This document shows, piece by piece, positions 26,342-36,441 of a DNA stretch of 64,000 bases. The stretch covers positions 1 through 64,000 of the forward strand of contig QKJR01000038.1 in NCBI GenBank assembly GCA_003249215.1, written 5' to 3'. The number at the start of each line of letters is the position of its first letter. Position 1 is the stretch's first letter. Below the pieces are notes generated by a model. That model saw only the letters and a list, made by a program, of their open reading frames with translations, made no database searches and was not told the origin of the DNA. The DNA comes from Rhodobacterales bacterium (lineage in GTDB: Bacteria > Pseudomonadota > Alphaproteobacteria > Rhodobacterales > Rhodobacteraceae). The translations under genes and the position numbers were made by a program.

Positions 26342-27052
26342 ATGACCGATCCCGTCCTGAGCCTCACCGAGGCGCGTCTGACCCTCGAGGGCAATGCCGG
26401 ACCGGTCGAGATCCTCAAGGGGATCACGCTCGATGTAGCGCGGGGCGAAAGTGTCGGGCTCACGGGGCCGTCGGGGTCGGGCAAATCGTCACTCCTCATG
26501 CTCATGGGCGGGCTCGAACGCGCGACCTCGGGCCGGATCACCGCGCTCGGGCGCGATCTCGGCGCGATGGACGAGGACGCGCTGGCCCGCTTCCGTCAAG
26601 GCAATATGGGCATCGTTTTCCAATCCTTCCACCTCATCCCGACGATGACCGCGCTGGAAAACGTGGCCCTGCCGCTGGAAATCGCGGGCGCGCGCGATGC
26701 GTTCGAGCGCGCCGCGGCCGAGCTCGAGGCGGTGGGCCTTGGCCACCGCACCGGCCATTATCCCTCGCAGATGTCGGGGGGCGAGCAACAGCGCGTGGCG
26801 CTCGCGCGCGCCGTGGCGCCGCGTCCGGCGATCCTGCTCGCGGATGAACCCACGGGCAACCTCGACGCCAAGAACGGGGCGGCGATCATGGATCTGCTCT
26901 TTGGTCTGCGTGACCGGCACGGGGCGACGCTGGTCCTCGTGACCCATGCACCAGAGCTCGCCGCGCGCTGTGATCGGGTGGTGCAACTGGCCGATGGGGC
27001 GCTGGCCCGGGATGCGGGCGCGATGCGGGCCGTCGCCGGGGCGCGGGCATGA
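26342..27052 (+). CDS. ABC transporter ATP-binding protein, YbbA type
   Basis: A 236-residue ATPase of the MacB/LolD-like class. Walker A is GPSGSGKSS, the signature is [14 protein letters not shown], Walker B is [12 protein letters not shown] and the H-loop is [10 protein letters not shown]. The start follows AAAGGAAG. It overlaps the permease start by four bases (ATGA). With that permease and the divergent esterase it forms the conserved TesA-YbbA-YbbP set, whose substrate is not firmly known; these ATPases usually power mechanotransmission rather than bulk transport. Confidence 0.92.
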   Translation: MTDPVLSLTEARLTLEGNAGPVEILKGITLDVARGESVGLTGPSGSGKSSLLMLMGGLERATSGRITALGRDLGAMDEDALARFRQGNMGIVFQSFHLIPTMTALENVALPLEIAGARDAFERAAAELEAVGLGHRTGHYPSQMSGGEQQRVALARAVAPRPAILLADEPTGNLDAKNGAAIMDLLFGLRDRHGATLVLVTHAPELAARCDRVVQLADGALARDAGAMRAVAGARA

Positions 27053-29547
27053 GCCTCGCGCTGCGTATCGCGGCGCGGGAATTGCGCGGCGGCATCCGGG
27101 GCTTCCGGATCTTTCTTCTGTGCCTGATGCTCGGGGTGGCGGCGATTGCGGCCGTGGGCCTCGTGCGCTCGGCGATCCGCGGCGGGTTGGCCGATCAGGG
27201 CGCGGTGCTGCTGGGCGGGGACGCGCAATATGAATTCACCTATCGCCGCGCGAGCGGCCCCGAGCGCGACTGGATCGACGCGGGCGCAAGCGCCACCTCC
27301 GAGGTGATCGACTTCCGCTCGATGGCCGCGGTCGGCGACGAGCGCGCGCTGACCCAGACCAAGGCGGTCGACCGGGCCTATCCGCTGACCGGGCAGATCG
27401 TGCTCGACCCGCCGGTTGGCATGGGGGCGCTCGCCGGGCAGGACGGGCTGCCCGGGGCTTTCCTCGATCCGGTGCTCGCCGACCGGCTCGGCCTTGCGCC
27501 GGGCGACCGGCTGCAGATCGGCGGCGTCGATTTCGTGATGATGGCGCGGATCGCGCGCGAGCCCGACAGCACCGGCATGGGTTTTTCCTTCGGTCCGCGC
27601 AGCATGGTCTCGATCGCGGCGCTCGAGGGCACGCCGCTTCTGGCACCCGGGGCGCTCTACGAATCGCAATATCGCGTCCTGCTGCCCGCAGGCGCCGATC
27701 TCGGCCGCGCCAAGACCGCCGCGCAGAGCCAGTTCGAGGGCGCGGGGATGCGCTGGTCGGATGCGCGGCGCGCGAGCCCCGGGACCGAGCGGTTCGTCGA
27801 TCAGCTCGGCGCCTTTCTGGTGCTCGTGGGGCTTGCCGGGCTCGCCGTCGGCGGCACCGGCATCTCGGCCACCGTCTCGGCTTGGATCGAGCGCAAGGCC
27901 GAAACCATCGCCACGCTCAAGGCGCTCGGCGCCGCGACCGCCACGATCCGCGCGGTCTTCCTGTGGCAGCTCGTGGCGCTCGGCGCGCTTGGCATTGCCG
28001 GGGGGCTCGGGCTCGGCGTTCTTGGCGTGATCGCGGCGCGCGGTGCGATTGCGGCGGCGCTGCCGATCCCGGTCGAGATCGCGATCACCGCCCGTCCGCT
28101 GATCGAGGCGGCGACCTATGGCGCGCTGATCGCGGCGATCTTCGCGCTCTGGCCGCTCGCCCGGCTCGCACGGATGCGCGCCGCGGTGCTCTACCGCGAG
28201 GCGGGGCCGGTGCGGCGCCTGCCGGGCTGGGGGGCGCTCGTGCTCACGGTGCTTCTGGTCGTGGCGCTCGCCGCGGCGGCGGTCGGTTTCTCGGGCCTAC
28301 CCGGGCTTGCGCTCGGCAGTCTGGGCGGCATTGCTGCGGCCCTCGTCATCCTTGCGCTGGCCGCGGGTCTCGTGCGGCGCGGCGCGCGGGCGGCGGCCCA
28401 TGGGGCGCGCGGGCGGCCCGCGTTGCGCGCGGCGCTGGCCGCGATCGGCGCCCCGCGGGGCGAGACGGTGGCGGTGATCCTCTCGCTCGGGCTCGGTCTG
28501 TCGGTTCTGGCCGCGGTCGGTCAGGTCGATCAGGGCCTGCGCGGCGCGATCACCCGCGATCTGCCCGCCGAGGCCCCGGCCTATTTCGTGCTCGACATCC
28601 AGCCCGATCAGCTCGATCCCTTCCTCGCCGCCGCCCGCGCCATTCCGGGTGTGAGCAAGGTCGAGACCACGCCGATGCTGCGAGGCGTGATCACCAAGAT
28701 CAACGGCCACAACGCCCGCGAGGTGGCGGGCGAGCATTGGGTGCTGCGCGGCGATCGCGGCGTGACCTATGCCGAGACCCCGCGCGAGAGGATCACCGCC
28801 GGCCAATGGTGGCCCGCCGATTACGCGGGCCCGCCGCTCGTGTCGGTTTCCGCCAAGGAGGCGGAGGAACTGGGCCTCAAACTTGGTGACCGGCTGACCG
28901 TCAACATCCTCGGGCGCGACATCGAGGCCGAGATCACCAGTTTCCGCGATGTGGATTTCTCGACCGGGGGCATCGGCTTCGTCCTCACCTTCGACCCGGC
29001 CGCCCTGCGCGGCGCGCCGCATTCGCATCTGGCCACGATCTACGCGCCGCCCACGGCCGAGGCGCAGATCCTGCGCGATCTGGCGCGCGCCTTCCCGAAT
29101 ATCACCGCGATCCGGGTGCGCGACGCGATCGAGCGTGTCTCCGACGCGCTGGGCGCGATTGCCCGGGCGACCTCGCTCGCGGCGGGTGTCACGCTGATCA
29201 CCGGCTTTGTCGTGCTGATCGGGGCGGCGGCGGCGGGCGAGGGGGCCCGCGCGCGCGAGGCGGCGCTCCTGAAGACGCTCGGCGCCACCCGCGCGACGAT
29301 CCTGACGAGTTTCGCGCTGCGCGCAGGCCTGATGGGCGCGGCGGCCGGGGCGGTCGCGGTGGTCTTCGGCGCGCTCGCGGGCTGGGCGGTGGTCCATTTC
29401 GTGATGGAGCTCGACTATCGCTTCGCGCCCGGGCCTGCAGCGGCAATCGTTCTGGGCGGGATTGTGGTCACGCTGCTCGCCGGGCTCGTCTTCGCGATCC
29501 GTCCGCTCGCGGCGCGCCCGGCCCGTATCCTGCGCGCCCCGGAATAG
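27049..29547 (+). CDS. FtsX-like ABC permease, YbbP type
   Basis: An 832-residue membrane protein. An N-terminal membrane helix (FRIFLLCLMLGVAAIAAVGL) is followed by a large periplasmic region, then a first FtsX block of three to four helices (about residues 255-400), more helices near 400-450, a second periplasmic region, and a final FtsX block at about 700-832. This two-block form matches YbbP-type permeases. The segment ETIATLKALGAATATIRAVF is the cytosolic coupling region facing the ATPase. It forms one transcription unit with the ATPase gene. Confidence 0.92.
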   Translation: MSLALRIAARELRGGIRGFRIFLLCLMLGVAAIAAVGLVRSAIRGGLADQGAVLLGGDAQYEFTYRRASGPERDWIDAGASATSEVIDFRSMAAVGDERALTQTKAVDRAYPLTGQIVLDPPVGMGALAGQDGLPGAFLDPVLADRLGLAPGDRLQIGGVDFVMMARIAREPDSTGMGFSFGPRSMVSIAALEGTPLLAPGALYESQYRVLLPAGADLGRAKTAAQSQFEGAGMRWSDARRASPGTERFVDQLGAFLVLVGLAGLAVGGTGISATVSAWIERKAETIATLKALGAATATIRAVFLWQLVALGALGIAGGLGLGVLGVIAARGAIAAALPIPVEIAITARPLIEAATYGALIAAIFALWPLARLARMRAAVLYREAGPVRRLPGWGALVLTVLLVVALAAAAVGFSGLPGLALGSLGGIAAALVILALAAGLVRRGARAAAHGARGRPALRAALAAIGAPRGETVAVILSLGLGLSVLAAVGQVDQGLRGAITRDLPAEAPAYFVLDIQPDQLDPFLAAARAIPGVSKVETTPMLRGVITKINGHNAREVAGEHWVLRGDRGVTYAETPRERITAGQWWPADYAGPPLVSVSAKEAEELGLKLGDRLTVNILGRDIEAEITSFRDVDFSTGGIGFVLTFDPAALRGAPHSHLATIYAPPTAEAQILRDLARAFPNITAIRVRDAIERVSDALGAIARATSLAAGVTLITGFVVLIGAAAAGEGARAREAALLKTLGATRATILTSFALRAGLMGAAAGAVAVVFGALAGWAVVHFVMELDYRFAPGPAAAIVLGGIVVTLLAGLVFAIRPLAARPARILRAPE

Positions 29548-29559
29548 TGCCTGACATGC

Positions 29560-29588
29560 GAAAGGCCCCGGAAAACCGAGGCCCTTTC
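29560..29588 (+). terminator. imperfect hairpin terminator after the ABC permease
   Basis: GAAAGGCCCCGG and CCGAGGCCCTTTC pair around an AAAA loop with one bulge and one mismatch, 12 bases after the permease stop. The right arm ends in CTTTC. Confidence 0.5.
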
Positions 29589-29620
29589 ATCTGTGCTCAA
29601 ATATCCCCGCCGGAGGCTGC
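29586..29620 (-). repeat. 3'-end repeat after the lytic transglycosylase gene
   Basis: Minus-strand GCCTCCGGCGGGGATATTTG followed by AGCACAGATGAAAG. Same lead-in as the copy after the arylesterase, and the CACAG tail matches the copy after glpK. Confidence 0.65.
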
Positions 29621-29648
29621 GACCCAGCCACCCTTGCAGGGCCCGGGG

Positions 29649-30140
29649 TCAGCCGCGCAGGCCGGTTTTCTCCAGAATGCCGCGGCGCTTGGCCTCGTAG
29701 TAATAGCCCTTGGCATACCACATCACGGCCGCCTTCTCGTCGCCATCCGCACAGAGCCACGCCCCGCGCAGGTATTTCACCGCATATTTGAGGTTGGTTT
29801 CTGCATCGAGCAGGTGATGCGGCTCGCCCGCGAACCCCATGCCGCGCGCGGTGGCCGGCAGGATCTGCATCAGCCCGTAATAGGGGCCGTTGCGCGCGCT
29901 GGCGTTATAGTCGCTTTCGCGCTGGATGACGCGATGCACGAGGGTGCGCGGCACGTCGTATTCATCGGCATATTGATTGATCAGCTGGCGCAGCTCGGCG
30001 TTCTCGCCGGGGTAGAGGGGCATCCCCTCGACGGCGGGACTTTTGGAGGATTCGCGCGGCCCGTTCATCGAGCCACAGGCGGAAAGCGACATCGCGCCCA
30101 TCAGCGCAACGAGAAGAAGGGCACGGCGGCCGACCTGCAT
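29649..30140 (-). CDS. lipoprotein lytic transglycosylase (SLT domain)
   Basis: A 163-residue peptidoglycan-cleaving enzyme. The signal peptide ends in lipobox LSAC, giving lipidated Cys22. The SLT fold carries the catalytic glutamate in VIQRESDYN, then YYGLMQILPATARGMGF and LKYAVKYLRGAW. The start ATG is chosen because it gives a normal lipoprotein signal; the open frame extends 39 codons upstream without one. It probably acts at the outer membrane on murein. A dyad lies just upstream of the start. Confidence 0.92.
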   Translation of the reverse strand: MQVGRRALLLVALMGAMSLSACGSMNGPRESSKSPAVEGMPLYPGENAELRQLINQYADEYDVPRTLVHRVIQRESDYNASARNGPYYGLMQILPATARGMGFAGEPHHLLDAETNLKYAVKYLRGAWLCADGDEKAAVMWYAKGYYYEAKRRGILEKTGLRG

Positions 30141-30153
30141 GGAACCCTCGGAA

Positions 30154-30182
30154 CCTGTTATCGTTGCCAAAACCGATACAGG
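30154..30182. promoter_or_regulatory. inverted repeat upstream of the lytic transglycosylase
   Basis: CCTGTTATCG and CGATACAGG are near-perfect inverted arms 10 bases apart, 14 bases before the transglycosylase start. It could be an operator or a hairpin in the mRNA leader. Confidence 0.3.
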
Positions 30183-30287
30183 CAGATGCCGTTTCGGGAA
30201 AGTGTGCTGCCGCGGCGTAAGCGGGGTTTTGCCGATTGCGATGCGCCGGGCCGTCATGGTGCCGTCACGGAAGCCGGGTGAAACGCT

Positions 30288-30316
30288 TTGACAAGAGGCG
30301 GCGGATCGGCCTCACT
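30288..30316 (+). promoter_or_regulatory. candidate glpD promoter
   Basis: A consensus TTGACA (30288-30293) lies 44 bases before the glpD ATG; the -10 at 17-bp spacing (CTCACT) is poor. No GlpR-type site was recognised. Confidence 0.3.
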
Positions 30317-30337
30317 GAACCCCGAACGGAGGGCTGA

Positions 30338-31894
30338 ATGAGCCAGAAAACCAGCGCGCCGGTCGATCTTTTCGTGATCGGCGGCGGCATCAACGGCTGC
30401 GGGATCGCGCGCGATGCGGCGGGGCGGGGGCTTTCGGTCACGCTCGCCGAGATGGGCGATCTGGCGCAGGCGACTTCCTCGGCCTCGACCAAGCTCTTTC
30501 ACGGCGGGCTGCGCTATCTCGAATATCTCGAGGTGCGGCTGGTGCATGAGGCCTTGGCCGAGCGCGAGGTGCTGCTGGGCGCGATGCCGCATATCGCCCA
30601 TCCGATGCGCTTCGTTCTGCCGATGGATCCCGCCATGCGCTTCGAGGGCGGCTCGCCGGTCAGCCGGATCATGGCGCTCGTCATGCCCTGGATGAAGGGG
30701 CGCCGGCCGGCGCTGATGATCCGGGCGGGGCTCTTTCTCTATGATCACCTGGGCGGGCGCCGGCTCCTGCCCGGCACGCGCGCGGTGGATCTGACCCGCG
30801 ATCCGGCGGGGGCGCCACTTAAGTCGGGCTTCATCCGGGCCTATGAATATTCGGATGTCTGGGTCGATGACGCGCGGCTCGTGGTGCTCAATGCGCGCGA
30901 TGCGGCCGAGCGCGGGGCGCAGGTGCTGACCCGCTGCAAGGTGCTGGCCGCCCATCGCGAAGGCGATCTTTGGCGGATCGAAACCACGACCGGCACGCAT
31001 TACGCCCGCGCGCTCGTCAATGCCGCGGGGCCCTGGGTCGGCGCGGTGATCCGCGACACGATCCATGTGCCCTCGGCCGACCGGGTGCGCCTCGTGCGCG
31101 GCAGCCATATCGTCACGCGGCGCCTCTTCGATCACGACCGCGCCTATTTCTTTCAGGGCCGCGACGGGCGGATTTGCTTTGCGATCCCCTACGAGGGCGA
31201 GTTCACCCTGATCGGCACCACCGATCAGGACCATCAGGGCGATCCGGGCGGGCCCATCTGCACCGAGGCCGAGCGCGATTATCTTTGCGCCTTCGCGAGC
31301 CAGTATTTCGCGCGCCCCGTGACGCCCGCGGAGGTCGTCTGGTCCTATTCCGGGGTGCGGCCGCTCTATGACGACGGGGCAAGTTCCGCGACAGCCGCAA
31401 CGCGCGATTATGTGCTGCGGCTTGATGCCGAGGGGCCGCCGGTGCTGAACATCTTCGGCGGCAAGATCACCACCTATCGGCGTCTGGCCGAGGCGGCGCT
31501 GGCCAAGCTCGGTCCGCATTTTCCGCAGATGACGGGGGACTGGACGGCGGGAGCGCCGCTGCCCGGGGGCGATTTTCCGGTCGAGGGTCTGCCCGATCTG
31601 ACCGCGGGGCTCCTGCGCGATTATCCCTTCCTTGGGGTGGCGCGCGCGGCGCGGATCGCGCGATCCTATGGCACCGAGGCGCGCGACTGGCTCGGGTCTG
31701 CACAGGCCGACGCGGACCTCGGGCGCGACTTCGGGGCGGGTTTGAGCGAGGCCGAGCTCCGTTGGATGATCGCCCGCGAATGGGCGCGCGCGCCCGAGGA
31801 TGTGATCTGGCGCCGCTCCAAGCTGGGCCTCCGGATGACGCCCGACGAGGTCACGGCTTTGGCCGCCTATATGGCCGAGGTTCAGGTGGGCTGA
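30338..31894 (+). CDS. glpD: glycerol-3-phosphate dehydrogenase (FAD, quinone-linked)
   Basis: A 518-residue aerobic G3P dehydrogenase that oxidises glycerol-3-P to DHAP and feeds electrons to the quinone pool from the cytosolic membrane face. The N-terminus has the FAD dinucleotide motif VIGGGINGCGIARDAAGRG and the family signature SSASTKLFHGGLRYLEYLE. FLIP-like segments include the FFQGRDGRICFAIPYEG region and IGTTDQDHQGDP. The C-terminal alpha-helical domain is complete. glpK follows after 68 bp; no glpF facilitator or glpR is present nearby. Confidence 0.96.
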   Translation: MSQKTSAPVDLFVIGGGINGCGIARDAAGRGLSVTLAEMGDLAQATSSASTKLFHGGLRYLEYLEVRLVHEALAEREVLLGAMPHIAHPMRFVLPMDPAMRFEGGSPVSRIMALVMPWMKGRRPALMIRAGLFLYDHLGGRRLLPGTRAVDLTRDPAGAPLKSGFIRAYEYSDVWVDDARLVVLNARDAAERGAQVLTRCKVLAAHREGDLWRIETTTGTHYARALVNAAGPWVGAVIRDTIHVPSADRVRLVRGSHIVTRRLFDHDRAYFFQGRDGRICFAIPYEGEFTLIGTTDQDHQGDPGGPICTEAERDYLCAFASQYFARPVTPAEVVWSYSGVRPLYDDGASSATAATRDYVLRLDAEGPPVLNIFGGKITTYRRLAEAALAKLGPHFPQMTGDWTAGAPLPGGDFPVEGLPDLTAGLLRDYPFLGVARAARIARSYGTEARDWLGSAQADADLGRDFGAGLSEAELRWMIAREWARAPEDVIWRRSKLGLRMTPDEVTALAAYMAEVQVG

Positions 31895-31962
31895 ATTCCG
31901 GCGGTGGAAGTTAAGGCGGCGCCGGGGAGGGCGCCGGCCCGGAGGGGCGAGGAGGAGGGATG

Positions 31963-33441
<1,479 letters not shown>

Positions 33442-33500
33442 GGGGCGCCGCCCCTCTTGGCCTGCGGCCAATTCACCCCGGGATATTTTTGCACAGTTGA
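33442..33500 (+). repeat. long 3'-end repeat with two hairpins after glpK
   Basis: It begins the base after the stop codon: hairpin 1 GGGGCGCCGCCCC (33442-33454), hairpin 2 TTGGCC-TGC-GGCCAA (33457-33471), then TTCACC and GGGATATTTTTGCACAG. The order and spacing match the copy after dnaE, where hairpin 2 has a different but still paired stem. TATTTTT after the hairpins would suit a terminator. Confidence 0.75.
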
Positions 33501-33505
33501 GGGGA

Positions 33506-35944
33506 TCAACCGGCGCGGCGCAGCCGGAGCGCGTTGGTGACCACGAAGACCGAGGAAAAGGCCATCGCGCCCGCCGCCAGCATCGGCGAGAGGCCCGGGC
33601 CGCCGAAGGGGCGCAGCACGCCCATCGCGACCGGAATGAGCGCGGCGTTGTAGGCGAAGGCCCAGAACAGGTTCTGCTTGATGTTGCGCATGACGGCGCG
33701 CGAGAGGGTCAGCGCGCGCGCGACCGAGCGCGGATCGCCCTGCATCAGCACGACCTCGGCCGCCTCGATGGCCACATCGGTGCCGGTGCCGATGGCAAGC
33801 CCCACATCGGCCGCGGCCAGCGCCGGGGCGTCGTTGATGCCGTCGCCGACGAAGGCCACGGCGCCATGGTCGCGCAAGCCCTCGAGTGCGGCGACCTTGC
33901 CCTCTGGCAGGACCTCGGCGACGGTGCGGGCGATGCCGAGGCGGCGGGCGACGGCCTCGGCCGTCGGGCGGATATCGCCGGAGATCAGCGCGGTCTCGAC
34001 GCCTGCGGCGGTGAGGCTGGCGATGGCGTCGGGGGCGTGTTCCTTGACCGGGTCGGCGACCGCGATCAGCGCCAGAAGGCGGCCGTCATGCGCGACCCAG
34101 ATCGGGGTTTTGCCATCCTGCGCAAGGGTTTGCGCCTGTGTTGAGAGCGGCGCGGTGTCGATGCCGGCCTCGTCCAGCGCCTTGGCATTGCCGAGGATCA
34201 GCCGCGCGCCTTCGGCCTCGGCGGAGAGGCCGCGACCCGGGATCGCGCGGACGCGGCGGGCGGGAAGGGGGGCGATGCCACGGGCCTCGGCCTCGGTCAG
34301 GATCGCATGGGCCAGCGGATGTTCCGAGCGCGCCTCGGCCCCGGCGGCGAGCGCGAGCGCGCGGTCCGGATCGGCGCCCTCGGCTGCGATCAGATCGGTG
34401 AGCGCGGGGCGCCCCTCGGTCAGCGTGCCGGTCTTGTCGAAGGCCACGGTCTTCACCTCGGCCAGCCGTTGCAGTGCATCGCCGCGGCGGAAGAGGATGC
34501 CCAGTTCCGCGCCGCGCCCGGTGCCCACAAGGATCGAGACCGGCGTCGCGAGCCCCATCGCGCAGGGGCAGGCGATGATCATCACCGAGATTGCCGCGAC
34601 GAGCGCGTGGGTGAAGCCTTGACCCGCGGCCATCCAGAGCGCGAAGGTGAGCGCTGAGAGCGCCATCACCGCGGGCACGAAGACGCGGGTCACCTTGTCG
34701 ACCAGCGCCTGCACCGGCAGCTTGCCGCCCTGCGCCTCCTCGACCATGGCGATGATCCGCGAGAGCACCGTATCGGCCCCGGTCGCGGTGACGCGAAAGG
34801 CAAGCGCCGAGGCGCCGTTCACGGTGCCGCCGGTGATTTTCGCGCCCGGGGTCTTTTCGACCGGAACCGGCTCGCCGGTCAGCATGCTCTCGTCGATCCA
34901 GCCGTGGCCCTCGGTCAGCTCGCCATCGACAGGGACGCGCGCGCCGGGCGCCAGAAGGACGATATCGCCCGAGGCGAGCTCCTCGACCGGCAGCTCGACC
35001 GCGCCGCCGGGGCGTTGCACCCGCGCGGTGGCGGGGCGCAGGCCGACGAGGCGGGCGATGGCCTGGCCCGCCTGCCCCTTGGCGCGCGCCTCGAGCCAGC
35101 GGCCGACAAGGATCAGCGTGACGATGACGGCGGCGGCCTCGAAATAGACCTCGCGCGCGGAGGCGGGCAGGAGGCCCGGGGCCAGCGTGACCACCGCGGA
35201 ATAGAGGAAGGCCGCCGAGGCGCCCATCGCGACGAGCGAGTTCATCTCAGGCGCGCCGCGCAGCAAAGCGGGGAGACCGAGGCGCAGGAAGACGCGGCCC
35301 GGGAAGGCGAGCACCAGCGCGGTCAGGATCATCTGCACCCACCAGCTCGCGGTCTCGCCGATCGTGGCCATGATCAGGTGGTGGAAGCCCGGGATCAGAT
35401 GCGCGCCCATGGCGAGGATGAAGACGGGCAGGGTAAGGGCGGCTGAAATGGCGACATCGCGTTTAAGTTTTGCGGCTTCGGCCGCCTGCTTCTCAGCCAG
35501 GGGCGCGGGGGCGGCACCCGCCTGTTTCACCCGTGCGGGATAGCCCGCGGCGGTGACGATCTGCGCGAGTTCCGAAGGCGCGATGGTGCCCTGCGCATAG
35601 GCGACCTGCGCCGATTGCGTGGCGAGGTTTACCGCCGCCGAAATCACCCCCGGCGTGGCCGCCAGCGCGCGTTCGACCCTTCCCGAACAGCTCGCGCAGG
35701 TCATGCCCTCGATCTCGAGCCGCGCCTCGGCCTGCGCCACCGGATAGCCGGCCTTTTCGAGCGCCGCGGCAAGGCTGGCGGGCGTGGCCGGCGCGGTGAA
35801 ATCGACCCGGGCCGAGCGCGCCATCAGATTGGCCGCGGCCCCGGTTACCCCCGGCTCGGCGGCGAGCGCGCGCTCGACCCGGCCGGTGCAGGCGCCGCAG
35901 TGCATGCCGTCGACGATGAAGGTGGTGTGGCTCTGCTCGGTCAT
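33506..35944 (-). CDS. copA: copper-exporting P1B-type ATPase with two N-terminal metal-binding domains
   Basis: An 812-residue heavy-metal pump. Two HMA domains carry GMHCGAC (Cys16, Cys19) and GMTCASC (Cys83, Cys86). The membrane motif CPCAMGLATP is the Cu(I) site, followed by the DKTGT phosphorylation loop, SEHPLAHAI as the HP motif and GDGINDAPAL. This set is that of Cu+-ATPases that export Cu(I) from the cytosol. The start was chosen after AAAGGGG. It is divergent from a DUF2892 gene; the shared 152-bp region holds a sulfide-type palindrome. No separate copZ or cueR gene is seen beside it. Confidence 0.94.
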   Translation of the reverse strand: MTEQSHTTFIVDGMHCGACTGRVERALAAEPGVTGAAANLMARSARVDFTAPATPASLAAALEKAGYPVAQAEARLEIEGMTCASCSGRVERALAATPGVISAAVNLATQSAQVAYAQGTIAPSELAQIVTAAGYPARVKQAGAAPAPLAEKQAAEAAKLKRDVAISAALTLPVFILAMGAHLIPGFHHLIMATIGETASWWVQMILTALVLAFPGRVFLRLGLPALLRGAPEMNSLVAMGASAAFLYSAVVTLAPGLLPASAREVYFEAAAVIVTLILVGRWLEARAKGQAGQAIARLVGLRPATARVQRPGGAVELPVEELASGDIVLLAPGARVPVDGELTEGHGWIDESMLTGEPVPVEKTPGAKITGGTVNGASALAFRVTATGADTVLSRIIAMVEEAQGGKLPVQALVDKVTRVFVPAVMALSALTFALWMAAGQGFTHALVAAISVMIIACPCAMGLATPVSILVGTGRGAELGILFRRGDALQRLAEVKTVAFDKTGTLTEGRPALTDLIAAEGADPDRALALAAGAEARSEHPLAHAILTEAEARGIAPLPARRVRAIPGRGLSAEAEGARLILGNAKALDEAGIDTAPLSTQAQTLAQDGKTPIWVAHDGRLLALIAVADPVKEHAPDAIASLTAAGVETALISGDIRPTAEAVARRLGIARTVAEVLPEGKVAALEGLRDHGAVAFVGDGINDAPALAAADVGLAIGTGTDVAIEAAEVVLMQGDPRSVARALTLSRAVMRNIKQNLFWAFAYNAALIPVAMGVLRPFGGPGLSPMLAAGAMAFSSVFVVTNALRLRRAG

Positions 35945-36022
35945 CGCGATCCCCTTTGCCCTCCAATTGCGATGCGCGGGGCGCAGGTCAAGCCCGCGGG
36001 GCACTGCAATAGCATCTGAAAC

Positions 36023-36038
36023 ATTCTGCAACTTGAAT
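36023..36038. promoter_or_regulatory. ATTC-N8-GAAT operator candidate upstream of the DUF2892 gene (SqrR/BigR type)
   Basis: The palindrome ATTCTGCAACTTGAAT has perfect ATTC/GAAT arms eight bases apart. Its right end overlaps a -35 box, so binding would block the promoter. The same arms, with matching internal A, C and T positions, precede sqr. From memory, ATTC-N8-GAAT is the core reported for SqrR/BigR/YgaV persulfide-sensing repressors; this recall should be verified. Confidence 0.65.
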
Positions 36039-36061
36039 TTGTTTGGCGCCAATGCTACCTC
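36033..36061 (+). promoter_or_regulatory. candidate DUF2892-gene promoter
   Basis: TTGAAT (36033-36038) and TACCTC (36056-36061) with 17-bp spacing; expected transcription start near 36068, about 29 bases before the ATG. The -35 box lies inside the ATTC-N8-GAAT palindrome. Confidence 0.45.
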
Positions 36062-36096
36062 GGGGCCAAGCAATCCCGCCCGTCTGGAGTATTCCG

Positions 36097-36306
36097 ATGT
36101 CCCTCGACCGCATCATGTTCGCCTTCGCCGGCACGATGGTTCTGATCAGCGTCCTGCTGACCTGGTTCGTCTCGCCTTATTTCCTGTGGTTCACCGTCTT
36201 CATCGGCGCGAACCTGCTGCAATCGGCCTTCACCGGCTTCTGCCCGGCGGCGATGATCTTCGCCAAGCTCGGCTTCAAGACCGGCTGCGCATTTGAGGGC
36301 AAATAA
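36097..36306 (+). CDS. DUF2892 (YgaP-like) small membrane protein
   Basis: A 69-residue protein with two membrane helices (MFAFAGTMVLISVLL and FLWFTVFIGANLLQ) followed by the family signature QSAFTGFCPAAMIFAKLGF and a further cysteine in KTGCAF. DUF2892 occurs alone or fused to rhodanese (YgaP) and is frequently a member of sulfide/persulfide regulons. The start gives the standard short N-terminus; the open frame reaches further upstream but through the promoter. The operator-like palindrome 58 bp upstream supports sulfur-responsive control. A hairpin terminator follows. Confidence 0.9.
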   Translation: MSLDRIMFAFAGTMVLISVLLTWFVSPYFLWFTVFIGANLLQSAFTGFCPAAMIFAKLGFKTGCAFEGK

Positions 36307-36345
36307 GTCCCTGCGGGCCGCAATCCCCGGCCTTTGATCGAATGT

Positions 36346-36382
36346 GAGCGGCGGGACGAGGGTTCCGCCGCTCTTCGTTATT
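36346..36382 (+). terminator. intrinsic terminator after the DUF2892 gene
   Basis: A perfect 9-bp stem GAGCGGCGG/CCGCCGCTC with a 10-base loop, followed by TTCGTTATT. It isolates the small gene from the next one. Confidence 0.65.
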
Positions 36383-36441
36383 GAGGCGGGCGAGGGGCTT
36401 TGCTAGCCTGAGCGCCACGCCATGTCTGGGGACCGTTCACG

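Noticed and set aside
35945-36022. CueR-type operator upstream of copA
   Set aside because: A TTGACC box is present on the minus strand, but no convincing dyad or 19-bp spaced -10 was found.
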